The notes beneath the pieces were generated by a model. The model worked only from the letters and a program-made list of their open reading frames with translations. It had not been told where the DNA came from and ran no database searches. The translations under genes were made by a program, and so were the position numbers. A stretch of DNA of 64,000 nucleotides, from NCBI GenBank assembly GCA_006386115.1, contig VFIW01000085.1:124001-188000 (forward strand), written 5' to 3'. Every line of letters begins with the position of its first letter. The first letter of the stretch is position 1. Source of the DNA: Globisporangium splendens (Eukaryota; Oomycota; Peronosporomycetes; Pythiales; Pythiaceae). This document shows, piece after piece, positions 44,568 through 57,399 of this stretch.

Positions 44568-45498
44568 GAGAGTGCGGGGGACGCGACGAATTGGAGAATG
44601 ACGGCAAGATCGGACTTCCGATGGTGCAGAATGGATGAGTGAGACCATCATTCTGCGCGTTTGACGGTTGCCACTATACATGTACTATACTTATGCGGAT
44701 AATGGAGGTGATGTAGCTGTTGATGTTGGGGTATAGTGGGTGTGTTGTACGGATAAAGTGTATCCATGTTTGTTTTGGCAAACGAGTTTGTGTGCTCGGT
44801 GATTGGACGAGTTGGGTGATCGCCGATCGGTGCAGAAAACGGCAACTCGCGCAAACACTCAGGTATACGTTGCCAGGCGAACAGCAGCGTGTATACTTGT
44901 TGTTTCAACATAGTTTCTTTTCCCTGTTTATATGCACTTAGTATTCTTAGCTGAAATACACTGACAATACACTTCGATATGCATTATCCGAGGCCTTTAC
45001 CAAATCATGCAGGAGCGTACCCAAAATCTGGGAGCGTACGCGCGGGAACAAACCGAGCAGGTTGAGCAGCAGCAAATGCGTGAATGCTTGACGACGTGGC
45101 CGTCCCGCAGGCCACAAACGCGCCATGACACACATTTGCTTGTTTGCCTGTTTGTGCAAGTTGCGCAAAGAGGGCGGACAGACAGCAGGCGCTTGAAGTT
45201 CCGCACAGATTGCACGTGTGTGCAATCGCGGTTGAAGTTGCAACTTTGTTGTTGTTCGAGTTTTGCTGGAAGCAGTGGGTGGCACATGAGTCCTCGGCAA
45301 ATGCGCAATGCTCGCGATACTGAGCGGTGTATATGCTCAACGCGCACTTGTAGAAACGTGGAACGCCAACGCAACTGTATGCGCATGTAGTGTACACTTT
45401 GTGGAGCGCGCCATTCTACAAGCGGTAGGTTAGTCGGCTTCTTCTGCCCAACAGTTGCAAAACTCGACTTTTGGTGGCCGTGGCTTTGTGCGTTTCAG
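44568..45498. other. region between GABA transaminase and cyclic-nucleotide-binding gene; may hide 5' exons
   Basis: About 930 bp. The frames here are not convincing individually. The CNB gene must have a start upstream of 45499, and a frame reading LLVAVALCVSGGEVVV is open across its first acceptor, so part of this stretch is likely exon or 5' UTR. I could not place the start. Confidence 0.35.
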
Positions 45499-47837
45499 GC
45501 GGAGAAGTGGTCGTGAACCGGGGCAAGAAGGGCAATACGTGCTTCGTACGTCCATCCTTTCTTGCCTCGTACCTCCTATCCACAGCTGTAGATTCTCACT
45601 GAGCGTTCATGCTTTCGTGGATTTATTGATGCTGACTTTGGCAGATTCTTGTGAATGGACTTGTTTCCGTGCACGTGCGCAACGCCGAGGACCAGAAGAA
45701 ATACCAACGGCTCATGCGCGCAAATTTGGACACCACCTCGAGCTCTCGACGACTGGTAATGCCTTGAGCCACAACAATTTCTCTCGTCTCAGAACACGAA
45801 CTTTCACGCTTCCTCTCTCTCTCCCACCAACCACTAAAGTCAGACCTCGGCCCGATCAATTATGGCGCGAAAGTGGTCACACTCACACCCGGCGCGACGC
45901 TCGGCGAGTTGTGCCTCATTGAACCAGACTCGAAGCGCAGCGCGACCGTGATCGTCGATCCACAGGTTCAGATCGCAAACTTCATTGTGCTCACGGCAGC
46001 GTCGTATCTCCGTATGACGCGCAGCCAAACGATTGAGGTATGCATTCCATGTATCTTTGCATTTATGTGCATGGCTGACTGTGATTCGAATCCTTGACCG
46101 AGAATATTGCCGCACTGGTGCGCCGTAGGGAACGATCGCCAACCATATTTCGTCCTTGCAGCACATGCTCATCTTCCGAAAATGGTCCAAAATGCATACG
46201 TTCACATCAAAATCGGTTAGAACTCGGCTTGCGGTTGGCGTTCATGAATCAATTTGTTGGCTTTGACTTGTAGAGTTGATGCATCTCGTAAACTCTATGA
46301 AGCTTGTCTCGATTCCAGCAGGGGTAAGTGCAAGATGGTTCCACTCACTTTTGCATTCGTACATTTCAATCACCAATTTGTCAATCTGGATGGAACCTTC
46401 AGCAATACATCATCCGCAAGGGCACCGAAGCCGACTCGTTCTTCGCGATTCTACGAGGCGAAGCGCAGGAATGTATAAAGCTCACGCTCAATGAGAGCGC
46501 CGAGATGAGGTATGTCTTTGTCCCCGCCTCATGATCCGGCATAGCCGGCATATTGTTGCCATAACACCAACTTTGTGTTCTGCTGAAATTTCAAACCGAA
46601 GCATGGGCGAGAAGCGCGGCGTGCAGCATTGTATCACAGTGGAATTGACGTTTCTCGGCAAGTCTGACATCGCGGGCGAGTACCTCGCAGCCGAGAAGAA
46701 GGCGATGCTGTACCCCACGGACATTCGCGCAATGACCGACGTCAACTGTCTCGTCTTGAGCGTACGTCGATTAATTTCTTGCAACTTGTCAATGGGAACT
46801 GGTTTCTGTATGATCACTCGTTGCTTCTTTGTGTTCTTCGAGGCAGCGCAAGTTGTTCGTGCTGCATTTCGGAGGCAAAGACGTCAAGAAGCATTGTGCT
46901 CGAGCCTTAAAACGGATCCGCGCCATCGCAGAGGCTCGTGATGCATGGCGCGAGACGCGAATCAACCAAGCGCTCATGTATCCAAACTTGCGCGTGCCAA
47001 TTACCCGTAAACTGATGAGACTGAGCGGAAATTCCTGCGTAATCTGCGGACGACAGACCCACGTCGCTGGAGACGAGCTCTGCATGGACTTGGCGATTTA
47101 CTTTATGCGCGACGAGAAGCTCAAGAAAAGAGAGCGCAAGCAAGTCGAGCGGTCGATGAGCCGACATCGCATCAGCATCACACCAGGAGCGCTTTCACCT
47201 GCCAAACCTGCGTCGACGCCATCGGGTGAGGACTCGCGGAAGAAATCCCGAAAACCATCGACCGCGTTGCTTCCATCGCTCAACGGAGACGACGACGACA
47301 GCGAGGGTCCGGAAAGCGCACGCGCCAGCGAAGGTCGACTCGGGACGCAGCTCGTGAAAAAACACTGGACTGTGGCCGAGAAAGGAGGTCTGCATTTGCC
47401 GATGCGACCGTCGGTAAGTCTTTCTCTGTTGGACCTTGCGATTTTAGCAGTTTGTCATGCCCCAGAGCTCAATCACTTGTGCCCAAATTTCCTCTTCCCA
47501 GATGACTCCGCTTACCATCTCTTCGCGGCTCTCGCTCGTGACGCCGATTACCCGCTCGTTCCACGTCTCGCAACGAAAGCTCAAGCCGAAGAAATCTATC
47601 GAGGAGCGGATCAAGAAGATCCGCGAGTCGTGGCCGTACCAGTGGCACGAAGATGATGACGACGGCGATGGGGCTTTGACAGAAAACGAGCGCGAAGCGC
47701 TGCACACGAAACGCTGCACGACATTCTCACGCTCTCGTTCCCCGTCTCGGTGTGATGCTGATTCCTTCGGCGGCCGCGCGCGTTCGCCGTCCAGAGCCGT
47801 CTCGATATCTGCGCAAGGCAACCTAACAGTCCGATGA
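45499..47837 (+). CDS. cyclic-nucleotide-binding-domain protein, at least nine exons, 5' end unresolved
   Basis: Exons: 45499-45545, 45645-45755, 45840-46037, 46162-46215, 46276-46323, 46403-46509, 46602-46761, 46847-47413 and 47502-47837; all phases agree, giving 541 visible residues. The first CNB domain reads GEVVVNRGKKGNTCFILVNG, then LTPGATLGELCLIEPDSKRSA (phosphate-binding-cassette-like). A second follows: VNSMKLVSIPAGQYIIRKGT, EADSFFAILRGEAQE and SDIAGEYLAAEKKAMLYPTD. The C-terminal third has CVICGRQ.HVAGDELC, basic helices and a Ser/Arg tail. There is no kinase or channel domain in the visible part. It is a likely cAMP/cGMP sensor or a regulatory subunit-like protein. Both cassettes deviate from strict FGE.AL.....RAA, so ligand binding is uncertain. 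Confidence 0.72.
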
Positions 47838-48042
47838 ATCGCACAAAGCTCACATGCCGTGCACCATCGAATAACAAAATATACAAATAGTAATGCACAC
47901 ACGCCATTCGCACGCAAACAAATAGAGTATCCAATATTTACTGACATTTACCACCACATACCGAAGAACGCCACTGATACAGAAACATCACTGGGATGGT
48001 CTTGTATTTTTCTTTTTGTCACGCGTCTTCGTCATGTTTTTC

Positions 48043-49935
48043 TTAAAACGCAACTTCTTTTACTTGACCATTACTGGGCGGAGCCTCGCCGTGCTGCTGC
48101 TGGCGAGAAGCGCTCTTGCCCGGTCGCATTGCCTTGAACATTGCGAGGTCTTCCATATAATCGTGCGACTGCATGTACTGCGTCACAGTCGTTCCAAGCA
48201 CATTCAAAACCTCGACCTGCTTGAAATCAATGGTATCGCGCGCATAGCGATCCGCGACACAGAGATCGCCAATCGCTTCACCGTCGATAAGTAGCGGGAT
48301 GCCCACAAAGAACTGTAGCTTCGCTGCAAAGCGCTTCTCGCCCGAAATCCGCTTATCCGACGATACGTCCAGCACGATGCATGGCTTGCCGCGACTCGCT
48401 ATTCGTCGGAACGTTGGCAATGAGCGCGGTAATCCCGGTGCTGGCTTTTCGTCGAAATATCTAACTAGTTCAAAATCTTCCGTTCGAATCCCGGCCATGG
48501 GGCATTGCAACGTCTCCATCGCCAGCATGCAAATCTCCTCAAAGTCTTCATTAAAATAACTGATGCGCCGCGATTCCGTCCTGGCCGATCGACTGCTCCC
48601 GGGTGGAGTGTTACTCCGCGACGATGACGCTGTCGAGAGCGATTTCTGCAGAGTCGGGTGCAGCAGTTGCGCTTTGTCCTGTCGAGGCGGGGAGCCCGCA
48701 CTACTGGGCACTGGGTTCATATCGAAGTCATTGAACGACGACGGCGCTTTCGAGTACGTTGATGGTGCAGGCAGTGGAGCCTGACTGACCGATCCATTGT
48801 CGTCATTCGAGCTTCGCGATCCATCTGAAGACGACACTGTACTGCAGATACTGGTGCTGGTCGTGGACGTGATGGACGACGACGTGGGGTTGATCGTTCC
48901 CAAATCCACTGTCGCTGATTTCGCCAAACACGCTTTACACACACGAATCGTCTTCGTTGCATCTTGTTCGCCATTGACTTGCTTGAACACGGTGCACGCA
49001 GAACACACAACTTCGCCACAGACACGACAATGGTGGCGACGCTTGAGCATGCCGAACGTTTGCACACACAGCGAGCAGTTTCTTCGGTCGCCATCATTCA
49101 CCCACTCGGTCTTCTCCGCGAGCACACCCGGCTGGAAAAGCGTGTGCTGCATCGCACGCTGTAAGTACCCGAGGTCAAGTGCCAGCCGCATCGCGAGAAG
49201 CTTCACGCCTGAACTCTTGCCTTCTCCGCGCGCTTTCCGCATCGACATCGTGAGCGTCACGGACACCATGCCGTCTTCGGGCATTTGCTGCACGACGTAC
49301 GAACTTCCTTCATACACCGTCAGACTGTACGCATCGGGCTTGGTGCGGATTCCGTAGCGCGCGCCGATGCCGTCGTACGACTCGAATTTGCACACGCCGA
49401 CCGTGCCATATTTCGCGTGATTCGGGATCGTCGTGCAGTATTCGCGCATACAGAATTCTTTCCCCTTGCCGAGCGTTTTCTGCGACCAGAATGTCATCCA
49501 CTTGAGACTGAGCGACTCCATCTCCGCATTGCTCAAATGATGCGCGTGCAGCACTTCGCCGTCCGAAAAGTTTTTCGCATGCAGCAATTTCTGGAAGCTA
49601 CGGAACGCTGGACTCTCGGTCGACCGCAGACACTCCATGACGTTCGCGACGGTGCCCGCGACCTTGGCGACTGCGCGCACCGAGTACGAGAGCTTCTCGT
49701 TGTTCTTGCAGTGCAGGAACACCGACACGTTCTCGCGCTTGGTCTCGAGCGACCAGACGCTGAGATCCATCGCGTCCTTGACGATATCGTCCACGTCGTT
49801 GCGCTCGGCCTCGTACCACACGTCCAAATCCACGTCGGCGGGCCAGCTCATAGTCATGGTCGTCGCCGCGGAATTCCGCCGGTACGCGGCTGTCGCGTCC
49901 ATGCCGCCGCCACTCGCCACGTCCCCACTGCTCAT
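48043..49935 (-). CDS. START-like / FYVE zinc finger / GAF domain protein
   Basis: 630 residues, one exon, from ATG 49935 (MSSGDVASGG). Residues about 30-270 resemble the START-like lipid-binding domains common in oomycetes. A FYVE finger follows (about 277-345) with WVND, RRHHCRVCGEVVC and IRVCKAC, the three PI3P-binding signatures, so membrane targeting to endosomes is likely. A Ser/Thr-rich linker leads to a GAF domain (about 458-600: FEEICMLAMETLQCPMAGI, GIPLLIDGEAIGDLCVADR). The C terminus is Gln/His-rich. The GAF ligand is unknown. Confidence 0.85.
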   Translation of the reverse strand: MSSGDVASGGGMDATAAYRRNSAATTMTMSWPADVDLDVWYEAERNDVDDIVKDAMDLSVWSLETKRENVSVFLHCKNNEKLSYSVRAVAKVAGTVANVMECLRSTESPAFRSFQKLLHAKNFSDGEVLHAHHLSNAEMESLSLKWMTFWSQKTLGKGKEFCMREYCTTIPNHAKYGTVGVCKFESYDGIGARYGIRTKPDAYSLTVYEGSSYVVQQMPEDGMVSVTLTMSMRKARGEGKSSGVKLLAMRLALDLGYLQRAMQHTLFQPGVLAEKTEWVNDGDRRNCSLCVQTFGMLKRRHHCRVCGEVVCSACTVFKQVNGEQDATKTIRVCKACLAKSATVDLGTINPTSSSITSTTSTSICSTVSSSDGSRSSNDDNGSVSQAPLPAPSTYSKAPSSFNDFDMNPVPSSAGSPPRQDKAQLLHPTLQKSLSTASSSRSNTPPGSSRSARTESRRISYFNEDFEEICMLAMETLQCPMAGIRTEDFELVRYFDEKPAPGLPRSLPTFRRIASRGKPCIVLDVSSDKRISGEKRFAAKLQFFVGIPLLIDGEAIGDLCVADRYARDTIDFKQVEVLNVLGTTVTQYMQSHDYMEDLAMFKAMRPGKSASRQQQHGEAPPSNGQVKEVAF

Positions 49936-51449
49936 CTTTAATCCCTGCACGCGCTGTCAGGACGCTTTCTCGGAAGTAAATGCACACACCACGCGACGCC
50001 TTTGCCCAATGCGCCAATATTCAGAGCGCGCGAAAGATGGATTTTTCCGCCTGCTTATCGTCTGATCGATCGCGCCGCGCTGCCTATAATGCGACAATGG
50101 CGCCATGCGCACGCACACACACACACGCATATTCGTAATGAGTCCTTCCGTCATCTTGGGCTTCAAATTTCCGCGCGTCCACCTGCTTCTTTCGCCACGC
50201 GTGCGCCAACAGAGCGACTGTGGGGTGGAGAGAAAGACACAGTGCCCCCCTCCCCATATGGCAGCACGATCATTCCTTCCATGCAAGACGGAGGAGACAG
50301 ACAGACGCTCGCATACAAATTGCCGCATGCAGAGGCACGTACCGATAGAACTTTGAAATGGGGCAGTGTACACCCCCAGATGAAGAGAGAAAGGGGAAGA
50401 CGAATATGCGCCTGAATATCCGCACACACCGAGCCAACACACAGGATGTCTGGCGTGTCCAAATGCCAGTCAGTCACTCGATCAGTCACCAGCGCGTTTT
50501 TCTCTCCTCGTGCGAGCCAAAGTGAGTGAAGTGCGTGCGGGAAGGCCCAGTTTGCTGTTGCCTCGTCGTGCGTCGCCGCCTCACATCCTTTTGGAGGGAA
50601 AAAAGTCGAGGCAATAAGAGGATCTGATTGGGTGAAACGGAGAGACACCAGCATTTCGACCAATAATATCGATGAAACAGAAGGCAACGACCCTGAAAGC
50701 CCAAAAAAATCGAAGGACAGTGCTGGAATTTGTTTGTTGAACTGTCTTTCTCGGTTCTTGCAGTGCTCTGCTGCAATGGCGCGTAAAAAGGAAACCAGAG
50801 GCAGCAGCACGCATACACGTGAGCTGAGTATGCTGTCACGCACACATTTTTGCATATCAACAGTGACGTCCCATGCTTGATGGACGCCTATGGCAACGCA
50901 CCACAGCAGCTGGGAACCGGGAAAGCAAGCACGACGGAAAAAATAGGGGATCCGGAGCGCTGGATGGATTCCGCACACACTGGATGGCTCGAAAGAGCGG
51001 AACATCACAGCAACGCTTTGTTGAAGCGATACAGTACAATAGAGAGACAGGGGGCGAAGAGTGTTTCTGTCGAGGGCGGACCGAGGATGTTGAAGTGGTC
51101 GTCGAGTCGGCATTTTCGTCTTTCGAAGTCCGCCAAAACCGATTTTAGCTCCTGAAATGCACGCAAACGCGATGTTGTGCTTGATAAATGGGCTTTGGGG
51201 GCTTTTGTCGTCGACGTGCATGGACCATTTGCCTTGTTAATACGTTGATAGCAGCAATAGTTGCAGCAATTTGCCGATTGTGCCACTGTCGATCAATCAA
51301 ATCCTTGAAATGTCAGCACCTCCGCTCTCTTTCCGACTGGGAAATGACAGGGTGTCGGGCTTTCATCGTGTCTTCAAATCGACTTGATGGCGCAATTGGC
51401 TGACAAGCCTACAAGTTTGGTGAATCGATAGTTCATAATCGAGGTTTGC
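49936..51449. other. long intergenic region
   Basis: About 1.5 kb. A (CA)n tract lies near 50105-50125. A 352-codon minus-strand frame (51221-50163) is open but begins without an ATG and has no recognisable domain or amino-acid pattern. I treat it as non-coding. Confidence 0.45.
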
Positions 51450-53404
51450 ATGATTGGCCTTAGTTTGCCCAATTGTTGGACCGATTCTACGAGCATTGGC
51501 TGCCACTTTGATACATGTTCGATCTCATTGACGGACACATCATACGCACCACACAAACAGGAAAAACTCCTTTTGCATGTAGAAAACGGAGGCATCCAGT
51601 TTTGGGTGCAAAATCCACTCTTCATTGCACTGAAACCGATATGCAAAGACGAGTCGCATGACCGACTCCCTCTGAGTTCGGCGAAGTTGATTCATTTTTT
51701 CGTCAGCATGTATCCACGAACGATTAGTGCAAGTTGGGACTGTGCATGGCCTTTACGTGCGAGTGATCCATGCTTGGGATGATTCACAATCGTATTTTCT
51801 TCCGAGAGTCGCAAGTGAAGGTCAGCATGTGGTGATGCGAACAACTCACTGTTTCTACATTACAAGAACGCGGAAAAATCGGGAACGTGCTCGAAAGTTC
51901 TCGCCATTCTTCCAAAGACCTCAAAGGTGTCCAGAGCGCTCAGCTGTCATTTGCCTGGTTTCTGCCGGCAATCGTCCGCAGTGAGATGGTCAACTAACTT
52001 AAAGTGGAGTGCGGCAGCGATCAGAGAAGCAAACAGGATGGATCCATTGTATCCACCGCACGAGCAATGGCGCGCACATGAATCCTGTTTGCATTACATG
52101 GATGAGAGTCACCTCAAACGTAAATGCATTGGCGTTCGCAAGCACAGACTGTGCCTCTTCCTAGTTCGCACGTAAACGTGCGTGCAATTGCCAAATACAC
52201 TAACCGGACTCGCATCCCCAGGAAAATGCGCATTGCAGTCAAGACGAACTGCCTCAGAGAGGAGGCGCCACGATATTAGCCCGCAGACACAAGCTGTTGC
52301 ATCTCGTTGGGCTGAGTTTTTCAAATCAAGTGAACGTGGCGTTTCTTTTATTTCTTCTGTCACAGACTTGGGTACACATGGAGGTACCCATTCTTAGAAA
52401 ATGGGTACATTTTGACATCAGCAGCTATTTTGGGGGATCAAAAATGCAGAGTGCAGGTTTTGAAGGCGAGTCCAGCGTGGCGCTCTTTGTATCTTATCCC
52501 AGCGTTGTGCATCCATTGGCGCGCTCATGTCTTTTGCGCATACAACTGAGCAGCTGCATCGACGCGTTGCACCATCGTCGTGCAAGTAAAGCACTCAGCA
52601 AGATGCTCGACCATTACACACGCCTGCAAATGGGACTCCAGTCGCTGGACCTGGACGATGAAGACGAAGAGCTTGAGGCATGGGGGATGCGTTGCATTTC
52701 AAAATCAATAGATAAGTCCCCCTGCTCACGTTTCTTTTGGGCACAATTCACTCTTTGTGTGCTTTTTGTATGGCTGCACGCAGCTGATCCGATCGACGCT
52801 CAGTCCATGGGCTGACACGGGTGACACCACGATCCGCTTCGTCCCACTTCGTCCTCCATTACCACAGAGAAGCATCCACCACGTCGTCCTCCAGGAGAAG
52901 GAGCAGGCAGTGCAGCTGCGGAGCGCATCCAGGTCGTCGTGGGCTCCATCCCCTTCAAAGGCGGGAAGCAGCAACTGCAGCAACCTTTCCGACCTCCTGC
53001 AAAAGCGCCGTCGTCTTCGTCCAATTTCCTGCCTGTGCTACCAGCACATTCCCCACGAGACAATCAGCACATGAAGAATGAAAAGGTACTCTTTTCCATA
53101 TCCAATCTTGTGGTGTTGTGCAGCTCTTCGCCTCATAACCCGACTTGTGTGCACTTTCCTATGCACAGGCAGACCATGGTCTTCTTCAACGCAGCCCGCG
53201 CGATGCCTCGCCGCTCGTGAACGCGTACCAAGCTCTTATGGAACAATCTAAGGCCATGGTAACGATTCCCTAACTTATCCAGCAGCGTCCACGAGGTCAA
53301 GCCATTGTGCCCAATCAATCCTATCCACATTGTGTCCTCTTGACTAGGACGCCTCGTACAACAGAGACCAAGCAAAAAGGAGGATGAGCTCTCCATTCAT
53401 TTAA
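51450..53404 (+). CDS. multi-exon gene of unknown function; 3' exons clear, 5' part uncertain
   Basis: The last three exons are well supported. An exon ending at 53085 reads GSIPFKGGKQQLQQPFRPPA and finishes HMKNEK. Then come 53169-53258 (ADHGLLQRSPRDASPLVNAY) and 53348-53404 (DASYNRDQAKRRMSSPFI and stop), with phase-0 joins and good GT/AG ends. Further upstream, plausible coding blocks occur near 51540-51720 (KLLLHVENGGIQFWVQNP), 51730-51810 (LYVRVIHAWDDSQSYFLPRV), 52040-52140 (MDPLYPPHEQWRAHESC) and 52540-52690 (LSKMLDHYTRLQMGLQSLDL), but in differing frames I could not join. Family not recognised. The upstream part could be degenerate. Confidence 0.45.
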
Positions 53405-53928
53405 CGGATCCCATGGTTGCACCAAAAGCTAAAAATGTACGGGTGTAAATTTATTATCAGACACAAAAGAGGAAATGAAAGAAAATGCAAAGGCGCTAAA
53501 TCGCTAAAAAAACACGGATCTTTCCAAAGACGTAGCGTTTGCACGGTGGACACAACAGCAGCTCCTCGTGTCGCCGTCAAGCGCACAACCGCACCACAGC
53601 TTCCATCACGTAGCGGATCGAGGCCAGCAACAACGGGTTCAATGTGCTGCGCCACGCACAACCAACTGGCCATAGTTCGCCTTTCTCCACTGCAGCTTCA
53701 AATCATCATCACTCTCGGCATCTCTTCATCCAGTTTCCTCGCGTCTTGGATGTCTCCACTTGTTTTTTCTCTTAACAGCTTGTATTTCGTCTTCATTTGC
53801 TCTTCTTGATCACTTTCATCATCGACTTCTCATCTTTTTCTTCTCGTTTCCTTTTTATTCGCTGTAAATCTGGGATGCAAAGAATGGTTTCATCATCGTT
53901 GTGCAGTGGATGATATATTTGAGGGGGA
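53405..53928. other. intergenic region and left edge of tandem duplication
   Basis: No gene is recognised. The sequence shared with the second unit starts at GATGCAAAGAATGG (53873), just after the 3' end of this spacer's unique part. Confidence 0.5.
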
Positions 53929-55305
53929 TTAGTAGCGCTGTCGGCTCAGTGGCTTCGCTTCGCCCATCGGATCGCGGCTCGTCGCAGTCGCCACACGCGG
54001 TGCAGGGTATCCGGGGTCCATGCCGACGTGTCTGTCATCGCGAATTCCAGAGCGGTAAGACGCTTGCGCTTGGAGTTGAGGGTCGGCTTCCTTTGTTTCC
54101 TCTCTAACATATACGCGGCCTTGGGACGCAATAGGTCGGACATCACGAGGAGGCTCTTGTTGGCGAGAGTCCACACGAGCGCTGCGCTCACCGGTGTCGC
54201 CACTCGCACCACGTTCCCGTCGGCCACTTCGCTGTAATTACGAAAAACAAAATGAGGTGTAACAAGGTTAGAGCCGCACGACCATCATTTTCATAGTGTA
54301 AATGTAAAGTAATAAAACGTACCAAGTTGAGGACGGTCCAGTCGAACATGGCATCGAATTGGAACCCCTTGCGGAAGAACAGCTCCTTGAACAAGCGCTT
54401 CAAGTACGCGTAGTCAGGCTTGTCGTCGAAACGAAGCGCGCGGCAGTACTCAAAGTACGCACGGAATTCGGCTGGATAGCCCTTGCACAACACCTCGATT
54501 GGCGTGTTCATCTTCTTCTCCATGATCTTCTCGTACTTTTGCTTCTTCGTGTTCGCCTTGAGCCCTTGCCATGGGAGCGAGCCACGAATGAAGTACATGA
54601 ATACGTACCCCAACGATTCCAAGTCATCACGGCGACTTTGTTCAATGCCAACGTGCGTGTTGATCGACGCGTAACGCGCGGTACCCGTCAGGTTCTTGTT
54701 CTCCCGGTACGGAATATGCTGGTGCGTCTTCGGATCGCGGTACTTCTTCGCAAGACCGAAGTCAATCACGTGACAAATCTGCGCACGCTTGCCGAGACCG
54801 ATCAAGAAGTTATCAGGCTTCACATCACGATGGATAAAGTTCTTCGAGTGGCAATACTCCAAGCGGCACAGCAGCTGGTCCGCGATCATCAACACAGTCT
54901 TCAATTGGAAGCGACGGCCACAGTAGTTGAACAGGTCCTCCAACGATGGGCCGAGCAAATCAATCACCATGACGTTGTATTCGCCTTCAACGCCGAACCA
55001 GTGGAGGTTTGGGACACCGACTATAATAACAAACATCATAAACCTTAGTACAAAAAATCAACCCACTGGGGAATTGATTAGAAAAACCACTCACGTCCGC
55101 CGTTCAAGATCTTGTAGATCTTGGACTCGTAGAGCAATTGCGGGTGCTTGCTCTTCACCGACTCGAGCTTAATGGCGACTTCTTCGCCCGACGTCATGTT
55201 CGTGCCGAGGTAGATGTCACCAAAGGAGCCGCTACCGATCTTGCGTCCCAGTCGGAACTTCTTGCCCACGCGCAGCTCCAACGAACTCTCTCTTGGATGG
55301 GACAT
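53929..55305 (-). CDS. CK1: casein kinase I, copy A, three exons
   Basis: Exons: 55305-55095, 55020-54323 and 54231-53929, all in phase; 403 residues. The start is [20 protein letters not shown]. The glycine loop is [12 protein letters not shown], the ATP lysine K46 lies in EEVAIKLE, and the catalytic loop [22 protein letters not shown] and [20 protein letters not shown] (the CK1 substitute for APE) are intact. LPWQGLKA and the end of the kinase fold at FDWTVLNL match the CK1 delta/epsilon/alpha type. The last exon encodes a basic, Arg-rich tail ([16 protein letters not shown]) that probably controls localisation or autoinhibition. It is a Ser/Thr kinase that prefers acidic or primed sites. 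Confidence 0.94.
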
Positions 55306-57399
55306 GGTTCAAAGTGCCTCGTGTCTATAAAATACAACAATAAAAACGCACGTTCAACATCAGCATGATAATGCAATGCAAGCATGAGAGAACCCAGATA
55401 CTGAGCAAGTAAAATGACAGTAGGGAGGAAAAGCACACACATACACCGAAAATACAGCAGTGTGGCGTGGACAAAGATGCTTTATGCCTGAAAAACAAAT
55501 CACACCTCGTCCACGCCTGCAACAGAACCATCCACACTCACTCCTTATCACCTCATTCGTGTTCTCTCTCTCTCTCTCCCTCCCTTTCTTCCATAGATCT
55601 CAACGAAAAAAGTAAGGGAAGGGGGGAGGCGATAAAGCAAACGCGCTCCGAAGCGCTCCCAACAGAGAGACGGAAACAGGCAACACACACATTCACACAA
55701 ACATCCTCACATCCACACACACACAAAAGGCAACCCCATGTCCACTTCCCCTCACATACTCATACACATGCATGCCCTTGCATACACAATTAGATCCCAC
55801 AAATAAATGTACCTTTGCTGGTGCTGCGTTCGGGTGCTTGGTTGGACGCGTGCGTGCGGCGTGCGGGCAGTCCTGCAGGCTTCTTCCTTGTTCGCGCGGA
55901 AAGAGACAGCGAGTGCCTTCGCCAGTTGCCTCGCGCGCTTGAGTTTGTTTTTTTATTCCTTTCCCCCTTTTCTTCCGAGGGAGAGTGGGGAGGTGCTTCA
56001 CCCCGTCCCCCTGACGGCGTCCCGCCTGCCTGCGAGACACTCGACTTGACTTGGTTTCACTATGGACGAAAAGTGCAAACGACAGGAGGGAAGAGAGAGC
56101 GAGAGACTCGGAAAAATATACATTCCGTGGGAAGTAAACTATGACGACAGAGTGATGGTCAGAGCTCTTCAGTTCTTTCGTTTCGAATTAGAGCGGCGGT
56201 GTAATAAACGAGAGTGCACTGTACCCGTGTATCCGTACCCTCATTTGCAAACAAAAAAAGAAGAGAGTAAATTACGGTCTTCCTTTTCGTTTGGTTGTTG
56301 GCTTGTAATACAAGGCAACAACCCACAGCGAAGCCTACAGTAGGCGTATTTCTTTTCTGGTCATTGATTTCTGTAACCACGTAGCCAGGGGTACACACTT
56401 GGCTTCTTCCGCTGCTGCTGCTGCTGCTGCTGGGTTGTTGCACAATTCGACAGCAAAAAGACCGACTGACACCCGCACGATCCCACACATCCCAGAACAC
56501 AGAACAGAACAAAATCGAAATGGAAAATATCGCACCACTTCCCCACTAAAGTACGAAATTGTGTTCCGCTTAAAGTACGACTTGCTGGTCTTTGCGTACC
56601 GCTTGTGTCAAAATTGATGAGCCGATGGCTGCGAAAACGTGTTGACATGCGCGACTGCTTGTCGCCTGTGTGCATCACACGAGGCAGTCGCATTCGGGTA
56701 TTCTGTGTCTTCTTGGCGGAAGATGTGGTCAGTGGCAGTGACACCAGCAGTCGTTCGTGCCGCCAGATCCCCTAGGCTCGACAGCAACTCCGATCAGGCG
56801 CTTACCTTCGACGAAACCTGCGAGTCCGTGGATTGTTGCACGGTGAGCTGAGATCACGTCCGGCATTCCAGCTAAAATCCCTTGTCCCAGTTGATTGGTG
56901 CTATACAGTGAGCACTGATTGTTTTGCTGAACGTGAGTTGAGTTTGCGTTGGATGCAAGTGGAGAGTCTCGTCTAATGGGACCTTCTTAATGGCTACATC
57001 CGCCGTCAAGTCGTTCTTCATATGGATCAGCAACACCAATACCATGTTTCAATTGTGGACCATCATTTGTAGCGCTGCAGATTGGCTTGCCATTGCTCGA
57101 TGATCTGGTAGAGCTTGATGACACCGCAGAACAACTAACCTCCATGCAATCTGAAAAGACTGAGCCAAGTGAATCTTTGTGTCATCGCACGTCATTCGTT
57201 GCTCAAGAGCACGTGTAATCTAGCAACATAAACATTAATTAGCAGCACAAAATTATGCAGAAACGCGACGTTTATCTCTTGTGCTGCCTTCGTTTCGTTT
57301 GGTGCGTGTCTTCGACGTTCAAATTGACATCAACCAACAACATCACGAAGCCTCGCTAAAAGCGCGTCAAACAACACATTGGCACGCTCGACGACGCTC
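55306..57399. other. kinase A upstream region, degenerate spacer
   Basis: About 2.1 kb. It holds a (CTG)n trinucleotide tract near 56409-56432, two CTTAAAGTACGA/CTAAAGTACGA-like words near 56547-56580, and possible remnants of coding sequence at 56740-56845 and 57075-57220 (LQIGLPLLDDLVELDDTAEQ in plus frame). No methyltransferase can be recognised here, although unit B has one in this position. Confidence 0.4.

Noticed and set aside
43086..44642. 518-codon plus-strand frame opposite GABA transaminase
   Set aside because: Shadow of an aminotransferase with all catalytic motifs on the other strand.
50163..51221. 352-codon minus-strand frame
   Set aside because: No ATG at its start, mixed Cys/Ser/Leu composition, no domain, and no splice-supported neighbours; I treat it as chance.
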